Shown: positions 20,578 to 30,287 of the stretch, piece after piece | Position numbering within the stretch: the stretch's first letter is position 1 | How the letters are laid out: each line of letters starts with the position of its first letter | Source: an uncultured Prolixibacteraceae bacterium | Lineage (GTDB): Bacteria > Bacteroidota > Bacteroidia > Bacteroidales > Prolixibacteraceae | DNA length: 51,026 nt | Assembly (NCBI GenBank): GCA_903865775.1 | Contig: CAIPKZ010000321.1 | Coordinates: 1 to 51,026 of the forward strand | Reading direction: 5' to 3' | Made by a program: the position numbers and the translations under genes | Notes under the pieces: generated by a model | The model's database searches: none | Told to the model about the DNA's origin: nothing | Seen by the model: only the letters and a program-made list of their open reading frames with translations

Positions 20578-20595
20578 GTCGTATTCTTAATAAAG

Positions 20596-23500
20596 TTAGA
20601 ATGTAAGATTTACGCCAAGTACAAATACTCTCGGACGAGGATAAAAATTATTATCGATACCACCATCAACTTCAGGATCAAGTCCTTTGTAATTGGTTAT
20701 AGTGAAAGCATTTTGTACCGTAAAGCTCAACCTTGCTTTGATCGTCTTTTCGAAGTTGTATCCGACACTCATATTATCCATCTTAAAGAAAGAGGCATTC
20801 TCGACATAGAAATCAGAGAAGTATTGGGTGTTCGTAAACTTAGCGTTTTCAGACTGTTTAGGGATGTTGTTAAAAAATCCAGACTGGTTATAAACGGTTG
20901 AATATAAAGCACCTGAAGCAACGTTATTGTAAACGTAGTTTCCAAGATTTAACCTTCCGGAAAATGAGAAGTCAACTTGTTTGTAGTCAATCCGTGAGTT
21001 TATTCCCATGGTAAAATCCGGAGCCGGTTTTTTATAATGGTATTTGTTCAGGTTATTGCTTGTAACTGTTCCGCCTTTTCCTGTACGGTCAACATAAAGT
21101 CCTTCGATTGGCATGCCGTTCGAACCATAGACCTGCTGGAATACGAAGAAGGAATTAACCGGAAATCCAACGCGTTGGTTTTGAATCATATTTCCAACAC
21201 CACCACCGATGAGGCCAGCATCAACTCCGGGATAATTGGGATCGTCAGTTTTGGTCAGTTTGGTGATTTTGTTTTCGTTGTAGGCTACATTATAACCAAC
21301 ACTCCAGGTCAAATCTTTTTTAGCAATAATTGTTGCGTTTAATGAAAGTTCTGCTCCTCTGTTTTCAAGATTACCTACGTTGGTGGTCAGGAAGTTTGAG
21401 AAGTTACTTCCGGCAGCAATCGGGATAAAATTCAAAAGGTCTTTTGTATCCCGCTGGTATACATCGATTGTTCCGGTAATCCTGTTATTCAGGAATCCAA
21501 AGTCTAAACCGACATTGTATGTAGTTGTTTGCTCCCATTTGATGTTTGCATCATAAGGATTTGGACGCAAAGTATTGTAGAACTCATTTCCAAACTGGTA
21601 CTGAGCGGTTGCAGTACTTCCTCGGTAAACAGGAAGATATGGATAATCATTACCAATATCCTGCTGACCGGTGATCCCCCAGCCCAATCTTAATTTAAGA
21701 TCTGAAACGGCTGTGATACTTTTCATAAATGCTTCTTCTTTGATTTTCCATGCCAAAGCTGCTGCAGGGAAAAGTCCCCAACGAGTTGCTTTTGAAAAAC
21801 GGGAAGAACCATCGTCGCGAAGAGTTACAGTTAATAAATAACGGTCCTTGAGCGTGTAATTTAAACGTCCGAAGAAGGATACCAAGTAGTTTTCGTTAAT
21901 AAATTTGGAAGTTATCCGATCTACAGAAATCTGGGTTCCATCACCATTGCTGGTAAACGATGATCCATCTTTATAGAAATGTTGCCAGCTGTAACCACCG
22001 GTTACATCAATTTTACTGCTGGCAGAAGGAATTTCTTTCACGTAATTCAGGTAGAAATCCAGAAGCTGGGTTTTTCCGGCCTGATCATAGTCATTTATGC
22101 GTCCTATTCCATTTCTATAGGTAAATGCGGCTTCGCTTGTAGCATAGTTGTGTCCTTTTGTCGAGAAATAGTCATAACCAAGGTTTAAGTTGGCACGCAG
22201 TTCAGGAAGGAAATGAAATTTATAATCGAATTGCAAGTTTCCAAGACTGCGTTGAACTGTAGACCGGTTGTCTGTCTGATTCAGCAAAGCAACCGGGTTG
22301 GCTACACCAATTGGATTTGGACTTCCGTTTGGATCCATTGATCCATCAGGCAAAACATCCGATAAATTGATCCAGGTATTATATCCTCCGAATTTGGTGT
22401 TTCCATTCATTACTGGCTGGGTTGGGTCGTAGGCTACAGCTGAACCAACAGCTCCCTGGTCACCAAAATTTTGTTTGGTATAACTTCCTTTCAGATTCAG
22501 ACTAACTTTCAGGTGTTTTTCGAAGAAAACTGGATCGAGGCCGATGGCCAGAGTTGAACGTTCCATGTTGGTCGTTTTCAGAATACCATCCTGACTGGTG
22601 TAACCGATAGAAGCACGGTATGGCATATCTTTCAATCCTCCGCTGATACTGACGCTATGATCGTGTGCAAGAGCTGTTTGGTAGATCTCTTTTTGCCAGT
22701 TGGTATTTTCATTTCCCAAACGGCCAAGGCTACCCATGTTAAGTCCAACTGCACTTTGTGATGCCAAATTATAAGCCATTGAACGGTACTCATCTCCTGA
22801 AAGAACATCCATATATTTCGGGATAGTATTCACTGACATTGTACCGTTGTAGGAGATTTCCATTGGTTTTCCAACTACACCTTTCTTCGTGGTGATCAAA
22901 ATAACCCCGTTCGAAGCTCTGGAACCATAAATAGCAGTTGCCGAAGCATCCTTTAAAACGGTCATTGTTTCGATATCATTCGGGTTGATTGTTGAAAGTG
23001 GATTGGCTAATCCGGAAATTCCCGAATTACTCACAGGAACACCATCAATAACGATTAACGGATCATTACTGGCTGACATGGAAGAACCTCCCCTGATGCG
23101 GATGGTTGAGCCACTACCTGGAGCACCACCACTTGATGTGATTACTGTTCCGGCACTTTTACCAACAATCAGATCCTGGGGAGAAGTGATCCCTCCTTTG
23201 TTAAAATCCTTCACACTCACGGTACTCACCGAACCTGTAGCGTCTGATTTTTTAACAGTTCCGTAACCGATAACAACTACTTCACTCAATTCTTCCCGGT
23301 CAATAACAAGTGCAATCTCTATGTCTTTCTGACCCTGAACTGCAATTTCTTGTTTTACATACCCAACGAATGAAAACTGAATGACGTCACCCCGCTTTGC
23401 GCTGAGGGTAAAATTACCATCAAGATTCGTGATGGTTCCATTGGTAGTTCCTTTAACTACAATAGAAACACCTGGTAAAGATTCTCCCGATGAGCTATCG

Positions 23501-23604
23501 GTGACCTTACCCGTCAATACTGTCTGTTGTGCCATTGCGAAATTTCCAAGCAAAAGCGACAAAAGCAGTATTAATACATTTAGGTTTTTGCGAATAATCC
23601 TCAT
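20596..23604 (-). CDS. SusC/RagA-family TonB-linked outer membrane protein (no STN domain)
   Basis: 'LTGKVTDSSSGESLPGVSIVVKGTTNGTITNLDGNF'; 'LSEVVVIGYGTVKKSDATGSVS'; 'IRIRGGSSMSASNDPLIVIDGVPV'; ends 'VFVLGVNLTF'. Confidence 0.97.
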   Translation of the reverse strand: MRIIRKNLNVLILLLSLLLGNFAMAQQTVLTGKVTDSSSGESLPGVSIVVKGTTNGTITNLDGNFTLSAKRGDVIQFSFVGYVKQEIAVQGQKDIEIALVIDREELSEVVVIGYGTVKKSDATGSVSTVSVKDFNKGGITSPQDLIVGKSAGTVITSSGGAPGSGSTIRIRGGSSMSASNDPLIVIDGVPVSNSGISGLANPLSTINPNDIETMTVLKDASATAIYGSRASNGVILITTKKGVVGKPMEISYNGTMSVNTIPKYMDVLSGDEYRSMAYNLASQSAVGLNMGSLGRLGNENTNWQKEIYQTALAHDHSVSISGGLKDMPYRASIGYTSQDGILKTTNMERSTLAIGLDPVFFEKHLKVSLNLKGSYTKQNFGDQGAVGSAVAYDPTQPVMNGNTKFGGYNTWINLSDVLPDGSMDPNGSPNPIGVANPVALLNQTDNRSTVQRSLGNLQFDYKFHFLPELRANLNLGYDYFSTKGHNYATSEAAFTYRNGIGRINDYDQAGKTQLLDFYLNYVKEIPSASSKIDVTGGYSWQHFYKDGSSFTSNGDGTQISVDRITSKFINENYLVSFFGRLNYTLKDRYLLTVTLRDDGSSRFSKATRWGLFPAAALAWKIKEEAFMKSITAVSDLKLRLGWGITGQQDIGNDYPYLPVYRGSTATAQYQFGNEFYNTLRPNPYDANIKWEQTTTYNVGLDFGFLNNRITGTIDVYQRDTKDLLNFIPIAAGSNFSNFLTTNVGNLENRGAELSLNATIIAKKDLTWSVGYNVAYNENKITKLTKTDDPNYPGVDAGLIGGGVGNMIQNQRVGFPVNSFFVFQQVYGSNGMPIEGLYVDRTGKGGTVTSNNLNKYHYKKPAPDFTMGINSRIDYKQVDFSFSGRLNLGNYVYNNVASGALYSTVYNQSGFFNNIPKQSENAKFTNTQYFSDFYVENASFFKMDNMSVGYNFEKTIKARLSFTVQNAFTITNYKGLDPEVDGGIDNNFYPRPRVFVLGVNLTF

Positions 23605-23623
23605 GTTTTAATAATTTTTGGTT

Positions 23624-23654
23624 CAAATACTCTTTTTAGATTCATTCATCCAAA
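23624..23654 (-). promoter_or_regulatory. Putative promoter of the susC operon (minus strand)
   Basis: Minus strand reads TTTG (23654-23651) - N19 - AGTATTTG (23631-23624); near-consensus -33/-7. Confidence 0.5.
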
Positions 23655-23766
23655 ATTTTAGTTAATCCAGTAATTTAATGTTCCGTTAATACTTCTTAAA
23701 TTTAATTCCGGTACCAAAGTATTGAATCTGTTAATATTTAGTTAAAATATGTTACAATGTATTTAC

Positions 23767-23792
23767 TGCAATCGTTTGCGGTGACGTTTGCA
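23767..23792. promoter_or_regulatory. LacI-type operator-like element in the susC/lacI divergent region
   Basis: TGCAATCGTTTGCG (23767-23780) matches the perfect palindrome at 25055 in 12/14 positions; a second half-site CGTTTGCA follows at 23785-23792. Confidence 0.6.
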
Positions 23793-23861
23793 TCAGCCAT
23801 GTTATGCAACAGGTGGGTGCTGGTGGGTATAGTTTTGACAGTTTAACGCATATTTTTTCGC

Positions 23862-23894
23862 TTGTTTTTGCTAAGAAATAAATATGTATCTTTA
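23862..23894 (+). promoter_or_regulatory. Putative promoter of the lacI-family gene
   Basis: TTG (23862-23864) - N22 - TATCTTTA (23887-23894), about 40 bp before the ATG at 23935. Confidence 0.4.
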
Positions 23895-23934
23895 GTGGTT
23901 TATTATCGAATAAAGACCAATTACCCACTATCCT

Positions 23935-24954
23935 ATGCGCAGTAGTCAGATCACTATTAAAGATATTGCCCGAATATTAGGTATCTCAGCTTCAACTGTT
24001 TCACGGGCGTTGAAAGATCACCCGGATATCAATGTTGATACCAAAAAAGCAGTAAACGAGCTTGCCCAGAAGCTTAAATATCAGCCAAACGCAGTAGCAA
24101 TTAGCCTGAAGAACAGTCGAAGCAATACGATTGCTGTAATGATCCCTGAAATTGTGCACTATTTTTTCTCGTCTGTTATCAGTGGTATTGAAGACATCGC
24201 TTCTCAAAAAGGTTTTACGGTGATCATTTGTCAGTCGAACGAAAGTTTTGAACGTGAAGTCGCGAATGCTCACACCCTGCTTTCACACCGTGTCGATGGC
24301 ATTCTGATTTCAGTCTCGAAGCAAACCCAAACATTCGAACATTTGCTGGATTTGCAGGAAAGCGGAATCCCGCTCGTCTTTTTTGACCGTATTGCTCCTG
24401 AAGTTAGCGCAGATCAGGTAATTATTGATGACATGGAAGCTTCGTACAAGGCTACCCGTCACCTGATCGAAACCGGACGAAAACGAATCGCACATTTTGC
24501 AGCCCCTCAAAACCTGATTATCGGAAAAGACCGGCTTCAAGGTTATGTGAATGCACTTACAGAAGCCGGAATTCCGGTAGATAACCGCCTGATTGTGGAA
24601 GCCGATACCTTTGAAAAAGCCCGGAATGCTGTTGTGAAAATGCTGGACGAAAAAAATATCCCGGATGGTATTTTCGCTGTAAACGACCTGACTGCCATTG
24701 GTGCCATGCAAACCATTCAGAAAAGAGGCTATAAAATTCCCGATGAAATCGCCATTGTCGGTTTTAGTGATGGGTATTTGTCCGGAATTACCGATCCGCA
24801 TCTATCATCGGTCGACCAGCACGGTTATGAAATGGGCACCACTGCTGCAGAAATGCTTTTCCACCGGATTTTGTCAGATGAAGAAGATTACATTCCGGAA
24901 GTTAAAGTCCTGAATGCCGATCTGATTGTCAGAGGAAGCTCGGTGAAGGAATAA
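23935..24954 (+). CDS. LacI-family transcriptional regulator (maltose/starch locus)
   Basis: HTH 'ITIKDIARILGISASTVSRALKDHPDINVDTKKAV', periplasmic-binding-like effector domain 'PDGIFAVNDLTAIGAMQTI...IAIVGFSD'. Confidence 0.96.
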   Translation: MRSSQITIKDIARILGISASTVSRALKDHPDINVDTKKAVNELAQKLKYQPNAVAISLKNSRSNTIAVMIPEIVHYFFSSVISGIEDIASQKGFTVIICQSNESFEREVANAHTLLSHRVDGILISVSKQTQTFEHLLDLQESGIPLVFFDRIAPEVSADQVIIDDMEASYKATRHLIETGRKRIAHFAAPQNLIIGKDRLQGYVNALTEAGIPVDNRLIVEADTFEKARNAVVKMLDEKNIPDGIFAVNDLTAIGAMQTIQKRGYKIPDEIAIVGFSDGYLSGITDPHLSSVDQHGYEMGTTAAEMLFHRILSDEEDYIPEVKVLNADLIVRGSSVKE

Positions 24955-25054
24955 AATGTCTGATTTGAATGCGCTGTTTAATCTTCAATTAATCAGCTAT
25001 CCTTTGGGTATTTTCAAAAAAAACCAAGCTTTTGAATTTATTTTTCTCATTCTC

Positions 25055-25068
25055 TGCAAACGTTTGCA
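25055..25068. promoter_or_regulatory. LacI-family operator
   Basis: Perfect 14-bp palindrome TGCAAACGTTTGCA between lacI and the MFS gene; central CG is typical of LacI-family operators. Confidence 0.75.
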
Positions 25069-25133
25069 ATGCGGCTTTTGATCTTAAAATCTATTTTTTT
25101 GCCTGTAAAACAAGAGTTTGAACGATTTCCCGA

Positions 25134-25166
25134 TTTGGATATTATCGAAAAGCTTCTTTATATTTG
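25134..25166 (+). promoter_or_regulatory. Putative promoter of the MFS-pgmB-GH65 gene set
   Basis: TTTG (25134-25137) - N21 - TATATTTG (25159-25166), matching the Bacteroidota consensus. Confidence 0.65.
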
Positions 25167-25393
25167 TGCAGTTAATTCCATTTTTTAGTACTTCCGTATT
25201 ACTTCTTATCGTTTCCTGAAAATTGTTTCAGGCTCGCGAAATTAATTCCACACACTTTATGGTGTCATTTGGCTTTTGATTAGAGATCAATTCCGCACTT
25301 TGTGTGCAGTGATTGCAGATGCTTCTTTTCTGTTGTCTTACATCTTTTCTCATAAATCAGATTACCTTGTGAACTGAATCTAAATTTAAACCA

Positions 25394-26749
25394 ATGAAGA
25401 AGAAACCTGCATTAAGTTTTTGGCAAATCTGGAACGTAAGCTTTGGATTTCTTGGAATCCAGATTGGATTTGCGCTTCAAAGTGCCAATGTTAGCCGTAT
25501 CCTGTCGAGTCTGGGAGCCGACCTTCATTCACTTTCGTTTTTCTGGTTGGCGGCACCGATGATGGGGCTCATCGTACAGCCTATTGTTGGCGCAGCCAGC
25601 GACCGTACATGGAACCGCTTTGGCCGAAGGGGACCTTTCTTACTTGGAGGAGCTCTGGTAGCAAGTTTTGCCATGTGGCTGATGCCAAACTCGGCTGCGG
25701 TTGTATCCATTATCCCCGCACTGGTTTTTGGAGCCATGATGTTTGCCCTGATGGACGGGTCGTTCAACATCACCATGCAGCCTTTTCGTGCGCTTGTAGC
25801 CGACATGACCCCCGAAGACCAGCGCACCTACGGCTATTCGGTGCAAAGCTTGTTGATTAATGCTGGTGCTGTCGTCGGGTCGGTTCTGCCGTATGTACTT
25901 ACCAATATTTTGGGCGTTCAAAACATTGCCGCTGAAGGACATGTTCCACCATCGGTCATCTGGTCGTTCTACATTGGCGGATCGATACTTCTTTTATCGG
26001 TTATTTGGACCGTATTTCGTACCAAAGAGTATACACCGGAAGAGTATTGTGCCCAGAACGATCTTGACTTCAAAGCCTGGGGCAAAAGCCAGACTGAAAA
26101 GACTTCGCTTGGTCAGAAACTCAGGAATTTTGCTGGCCTGTTTTCAAAAATGCCGCCGATGATGGCGAAATTAGCTCTTGTGCAGTTTTTCTCCTGGTTC
26201 GCGCTATATCTGATGTGGGTTTACACGACCTCAGCAGTGGCGCAGCATGTTTATGGTACGGCAATCAACGATTCTTCGTCTGATAAATTCAACGAAGCCG
26301 GTAACTGGGTGGGTATTCTGTTTGGAGCATATAGCCTGTTCGCCGCTATATTTTCGATATTTATGGCCCGTATTGCAAAAAAAATCGGACGCAAAACAAC
26401 CTACTCGCTTTCGCTGGCCATGGGCGGCATTGGATTTCTTTCGATGTACGCATTCAATACTCCATACATGCTCATTATATCGATGATCGGTATCGGAATA
26501 GCCTGGGCGGCAATCCTTGCCATGCCCTATTCACTTTTATCTGAATCAGTGCCTGCGGACAAGATGGGTGTTTACATGGGGATTTTCAACTTTACCATTG
26601 CCGGCCCACAAATTATTTCAGGCTTGGTAGGCGGCTCCATTCTGCGTAGCTTATTCGACAACCATGCTATTTACATCATGATGGTTTGTGGTATCTCGAT
26701 GTTGCTGGGTTCATTATCAGTATTGCTGATAAAAACAAAAAAAATATAA
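25394..26749 (+). CDS. MFS transporter, GPH/SLC45-like maltose or maltodextrin permease
   Basis: 'KPALSFWQIWNVSFGFLGIQIGFALQSANVSRILSSLGAD' and 'PIVGAASDRTWNRFGRRGPFLLGGAL' are typical of Bacteroidota maltose-locus MFS transporters. Confidence 0.9.
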   Translation: MKKKPALSFWQIWNVSFGFLGIQIGFALQSANVSRILSSLGADLHSLSFFWLAAPMMGLIVQPIVGAASDRTWNRFGRRGPFLLGGALVASFAMWLMPNSAAVVSIIPALVFGAMMFALMDGSFNITMQPFRALVADMTPEDQRTYGYSVQSLLINAGAVVGSVLPYVLTNILGVQNIAAEGHVPPSVIWSFYIGGSILLLSVIWTVFRTKEYTPEEYCAQNDLDFKAWGKSQTEKTSLGQKLRNFAGLFSKMPPMMAKLALVQFFSWFALYLMWVYTTSAVAQHVYGTAINDSSSDKFNEAGNWVGILFGAYSLFAAIFSIFMARIAKKIGRKTTYSLSLAMGGIGFLSMYAFNTPYMLIISMIGIGIAWAAILAMPYSLLSESVPADKMGVYMGIFNFTIAGPQIISGLVGGSILRSLFDNHAIYIMMVCGISMLLGSLSVLLIKTKKI

Positions 26750-26756
26750 TCAACGA

Positions 26757-27014
26757 ATGTCAGACAATTCAACACAAAGCATTTTGCCCGCAGCAATTCT
26801 GATTGGTTTTGTCTTTTTGCTGGCAGGCGTTTTTGTTGGATTACCAGTTCTATTATTAGATTGGTCATTGAAGTTTGCCGGTTTTGCATTTGTTCTGGCA
26901 GCAATTGGACTGGTTTTTTTAATTGCAGCTTGGCAAATTAGGCAAGGTTTGGTGCATAACCGTTTGGTACGGTTTGTTTCGAAGCTGATGAATCGGCCTA
27001 AAATGATGAAATAA
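26757..27014 (+). CDS. Small two-TM membrane protein (85 aa)
   Basis: Two hydrophobic segments; 7-bp gap after the MFS gene and 10-bp gap before pgmB, so it is embedded in the operon. An alternative antisense ORF at 26671..26904 looks spurious. Confidence 0.65.
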   Translation: MSDNSTQSILPAAILIGFVFLLAGVFVGLPVLLLDWSLKFAGFAFVLAAIGLVFLIAAWQIRQGLVHNRLVRFVSKLMNRPKMMK

Positions 27015-27024
27015 AAATTAGAAC

Positions 27025-27705
27025 ATGATTGAAGCCTGTATTTTTGATCTCGATGGGGTAGTGGTTGATACGGCCAAATACCATTTTATTGCCTGGAGAG
27101 CCCTGGCAGAAGAGCTTGGTTTTGTATTTACATTGGAAGATAATGAGCGGTTGAAAGGTGTGAGCCGCAAACAATCGCTTGAAATTCTGCTTGAAATTGG
27201 TAAAAAGCAATTTTCGGAGACAGAAAAACTGGCCATGGCAGAAAAGAAGAATACGCTCTATGTAACCTATATTGAAAAAATGACTCCTGAAGAAATTTTA
27301 CCGGGAGTGGAAAAATTTCTTCAGGAACTGAAAAGCAATGGAATAAAAACTGCTCTCGGATCGGCCAGCAAAAATGCGCCCATGATTCTGGAACGCATCG
27401 GATTGACAGGATTCTTTGATGTTATTGTCGATGGCAATTCCATTTCGGAAGCCAAACCCAATCCGGAAGTCTTTCTGAAAGGTGCCGAGAAAATTGGTGT
27501 TCAGCCGGAGCATTGCGTGGTATTTGAAGATGCCATCGCCGGAGTGGAGGCCGCACGAAATGCAAAAATGTATTGTGTTGGAATTGGTCAACCGGAGAAT
27601 CTTGGTCTGGCAGATTTTGTTATTCCCGGTTTCGATGGATTCACACTGGAAAAGCTGAAAAAAGAACTGACAGCCTCCTTCCTGTTCCCCAAGGGGAAAG
27701 TTTAG
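27025..27705 (+). CDS. pgmB: Beta-phosphoglucomutase (HAD superfamily)
   Basis: 'FDLDGVVVDTAKYHFIAWRALAEELGF', 'LKGVSRKQSLEILLE', 'ALGSASKNAPMILERIGL', 'KPNPEVFLKGAEKIGVQPEHCVVFEDAIAGVEAA'. Confidence 0.95.
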   Translation: MIEACIFDLDGVVVDTAKYHFIAWRALAEELGFVFTLEDNERLKGVSRKQSLEILLEIGKKQFSETEKLAMAEKKNTLYVTYIEKMTPEEILPGVEKFLQELKSNGIKTALGSASKNAPMILERIGLTGFFDVIVDGNSISEAKPNPEVFLKGAEKIGVQPEHCVVFEDAIAGVEAARNAKMYCVGIGQPENLGLADFVIPGFDGFTLEKLKKELTASFLFPKGKV

Positions 27706-27800
27706 GACATTGGTTCGTCATAGTTTTCGCCCTGAAAGGGCAATTTAACAATAGCCCGAGGCAACGCCTCGGGGGAAGGAAAAGCGAAGTTTAACCGTCC
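27671..27800. repeat. Intergenic palindromic repeat cluster starting inside the 3' end of pgmB
   Basis: TTCCCC-AA-GGGGAA (27685-27698, inside CDS), GCCCT-GAA-AGGGC (27729-27741), CCCGAGGC-AAC-GCCTCGGG (27755-27773). Shares CCCCAAGGGGAA with the 15.9-kb repeat. Confidence 0.65.
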
Positions 27801-27929
27801 GCGGTAAAATATTGAAAAAATCCATTTGATTGTTTCGGACGGAATGGAGATTACGATTTAAAATACAATTAGAAATTAGGAACAATTTGAAATTTTTACC
27901 TGATTCATTTCAGGATTAAAAAATACCGT

Positions 27930-30233
27930 ATGAAAAACTACATCATACACGATGAGTGGAAGATTATTGAAAAAGGATTTCACAAGGAGGAAAACCGGAT
28001 AAGCGAGAGCCTGCTCAGTATTGGGAATGGACGGTGCGGTCAGCGGGCTAACTTCGAAGAAAAATACAGCGGTGATAGTCTTCGCGGAAGCTACCTTGCC
28101 GGGATTTATTATCCTGACAAAACCCGTGTGGGTTGGTGGAAAAACGGCTACCCCGAATATTTCGCAAAAATCCTGAATGCCACCAATTGGATCGGAATTG
28201 ATGTTTCGGCCGATGGTGAGGAATTGGATCTGAACAAAGCAGAAATTCGTTCGTTTTACCGTGATCTGGATATGAAATCTGGATTGCTGACCCGTCGTTT
28301 CGTCGCTCAAATGGCTTCCGGAAAGCAGCTTGAAGTGCATGCCAGAAGGTTTCTGAGTATTGCCGATCAGGAAATCGGAGCCATCAGTTATTCAGTAAAA
28401 GCACTTAATTTTTCCGGAGAACTCTCATTTTTACCGCATATCGATGGTCTTGTTGTAAACGAAGATTCCAACTACGATGAAAATTTCTGGATTGGAATAT
28501 CACAGAAAATAAAAGGCTCCACAGGCCATGTTTGTCTGGAGACAAAAAAAACTGCCTTTCAGGTTTGTACCGGAATGGATTTCAAGGCAACGATTAATGG
28601 CGAGTTGATGACTACGGTACCGCTGCCGGTGGAAAAAGAAAAATATGTAGGTGCTGAGGTGAAAATTCAGGTAAAACCGGGCGATGAAGTTTGCATTGAG
28701 AAATTCGCTGCTTTGATTTCTACCCTGTATCATCCGAAAAACAAACTTCAGGAAGTTACCGAAAAAACTTTGAAAAGAGCTTCTGATAAAGGATTCGCCA
28801 GGCTTTTTTCCGAGCAGGAAAAGGCATGGAACAAACGGTGGGAAACCAGTGATATCCGTATTGAAGGCGATGTGGCTGCTCAGCAGGGAATCCGCTTCAA
28901 TATTTTCCAGCTAAACCAAACCTATCTGGGTGACGATGAGCGACTCAACATCGGACCCAAAGGTTTTACGGGCGAGAAATATGGCGGTGTAACCTATTGG
29001 GATACCGAAGCCTATTGCCTGCCATTCACTCTGGGAACCGCACCGCATATGGTATCGAAAAACCTGTTGCTTTACCGCTACAAGCATTTGCAGAAAGCCA
29101 TAGAAAATGCTGAAAAGTTGGGATTTACTGACGGTGCGGCACTGTATCCGATGGTGACAATCAACGGGGAAGAATGCCATAACGAATGGGAAATCACTTT
29201 CGAGGAAATTCACCGGAACGGTGCCATTGCTTTTGCCATATTCAATTACATCAGTTATACCGGTGACAGGGAATACCTTGCTCCGTACGGATTTGAAGTA
29301 CTTCTGGCCTTGTCGCGTTTCTGGAGCCAGCGGATCAACTGGTCGGAAGAAAAAAAGAAATTTGTGATGCTCGGAGTTACCGGGCCGAACGAATATGAGA
29401 ATAATGTGAACAACAATTTCCATACGAGCTTCATGGCCGTGTGGACCTTAAAATATACGCTGGAAGCCATAGAATACCTGAAAAAGGAACATCCGTTTTT
29501 GTATGGTGATCTGGTAAAAAAACTAAAATTGCAGGAACTGAAGGAAACTTCGCGTTGGATGAAGATCATTAAGGAAATGTATTTCCCTTATGACTTTTCG
29601 CGCAAGATTTTTCTGCAGCAGGATGGATTTCTCGATAAGGAATTGATTCCGGCAAACCTGTTAAATCCGAAAGACAGGCCAATTAATCAGAAATGGTCGT
29701 GGGACCGTATTTTGCGTTCGCCATACATCAAACAGGCTGATACGCTGCAAAGTATTTACTGGTTCGAAGATGAATTTGACAAGAAAAGTATTGAGCGTCA
29801 TTTTGATTTTTATGAACCACTCACTGTGCACGAATCATCTCTTTCAAGCTGTGTTCATTCCATTCTGGCTGCCACATTAGGTCGCCGGGAAAAAGCATAT
29901 GAAATGTATTTGCGCACGGCCCGTTTGGATCTGGACGATTATAACAACGACACCAACGACGGACTGCATATTACCAGCATGGGGGGAACATGGATGGCTT
30001 TTGTTCAGGGTTTTGGCGGAATGCGTGTGCGAAACGGTCTGCTTCATTTTAATCCGTTTATTCCTGAAGGCTGGAATTCGTATTCATTCCGGATCAATTT
30101 CCGGGGTGCACATCTTGAATTTAAAATGGACAAATCAAATATCCGAGTTATTAATCATTCCAAAGTGAGTTTGGAACTCGTTGTTAAAGGAAATCAATAC
30201 ACCTTGGATGCGAAAAAAGAATTCACCTTGTAA
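27930..30233 (+). CDS. Glycoside hydrolase family 65 phosphorylase (maltose/kojibiose-phosphorylase-like)
   Basis: 'NRISESLLSIGNGRCGQRANFEE', 'VTYWDTEAYCLPFTLG', catalytic 'VTGPNEYENNVNNNFHTSFMAVWTLKY'; adjacent pgmB supports beta-glucose-1-phosphate production. Confidence 0.94.
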   Translation: MKNYIIHDEWKIIEKGFHKEENRISESLLSIGNGRCGQRANFEEKYSGDSLRGSYLAGIYYPDKTRVGWWKNGYPEYFAKILNATNWIGIDVSADGEELDLNKAEIRSFYRDLDMKSGLLTRRFVAQMASGKQLEVHARRFLSIADQEIGAISYSVKALNFSGELSFLPHIDGLVVNEDSNYDENFWIGISQKIKGSTGHVCLETKKTAFQVCTGMDFKATINGELMTTVPLPVEKEKYVGAEVKIQVKPGDEVCIEKFAALISTLYHPKNKLQEVTEKTLKRASDKGFARLFSEQEKAWNKRWETSDIRIEGDVAAQQGIRFNIFQLNQTYLGDDERLNIGPKGFTGEKYGGVTYWDTEAYCLPFTLGTAPHMVSKNLLLYRYKHLQKAIENAEKLGFTDGAALYPMVTINGEECHNEWEITFEEIHRNGAIAFAIFNYISYTGDREYLAPYGFEVLLALSRFWSQRINWSEEKKKFVMLGVTGPNEYENNVNNNFHTSFMAVWTLKYTLEAIEYLKKEHPFLYGDLVKKLKLQELKETSRWMKIIKEMYFPYDFSRKIFLQQDGFLDKELIPANLLNPKDRPINQKWSWDRILRSPYIKQADTLQSIYWFEDEFDKKSIERHFDFYEPLTVHESSLSSCVHSILAATLGRREKAYEMYLRTARLDLDDYNNDTNDGLHITSMGGTWMAFVQGFGGMRVRNGLLHFNPFIPEGWNSYSFRINFRGAHLEFKMDKSNIRVINHSKVSLELVVKGNQYTLDAKKEFTL

Positions 30234-30287
30234 AATCGAATCAGAACACAATATATGAGATTCATTTCCGGTTATTCAGAAACTCTT

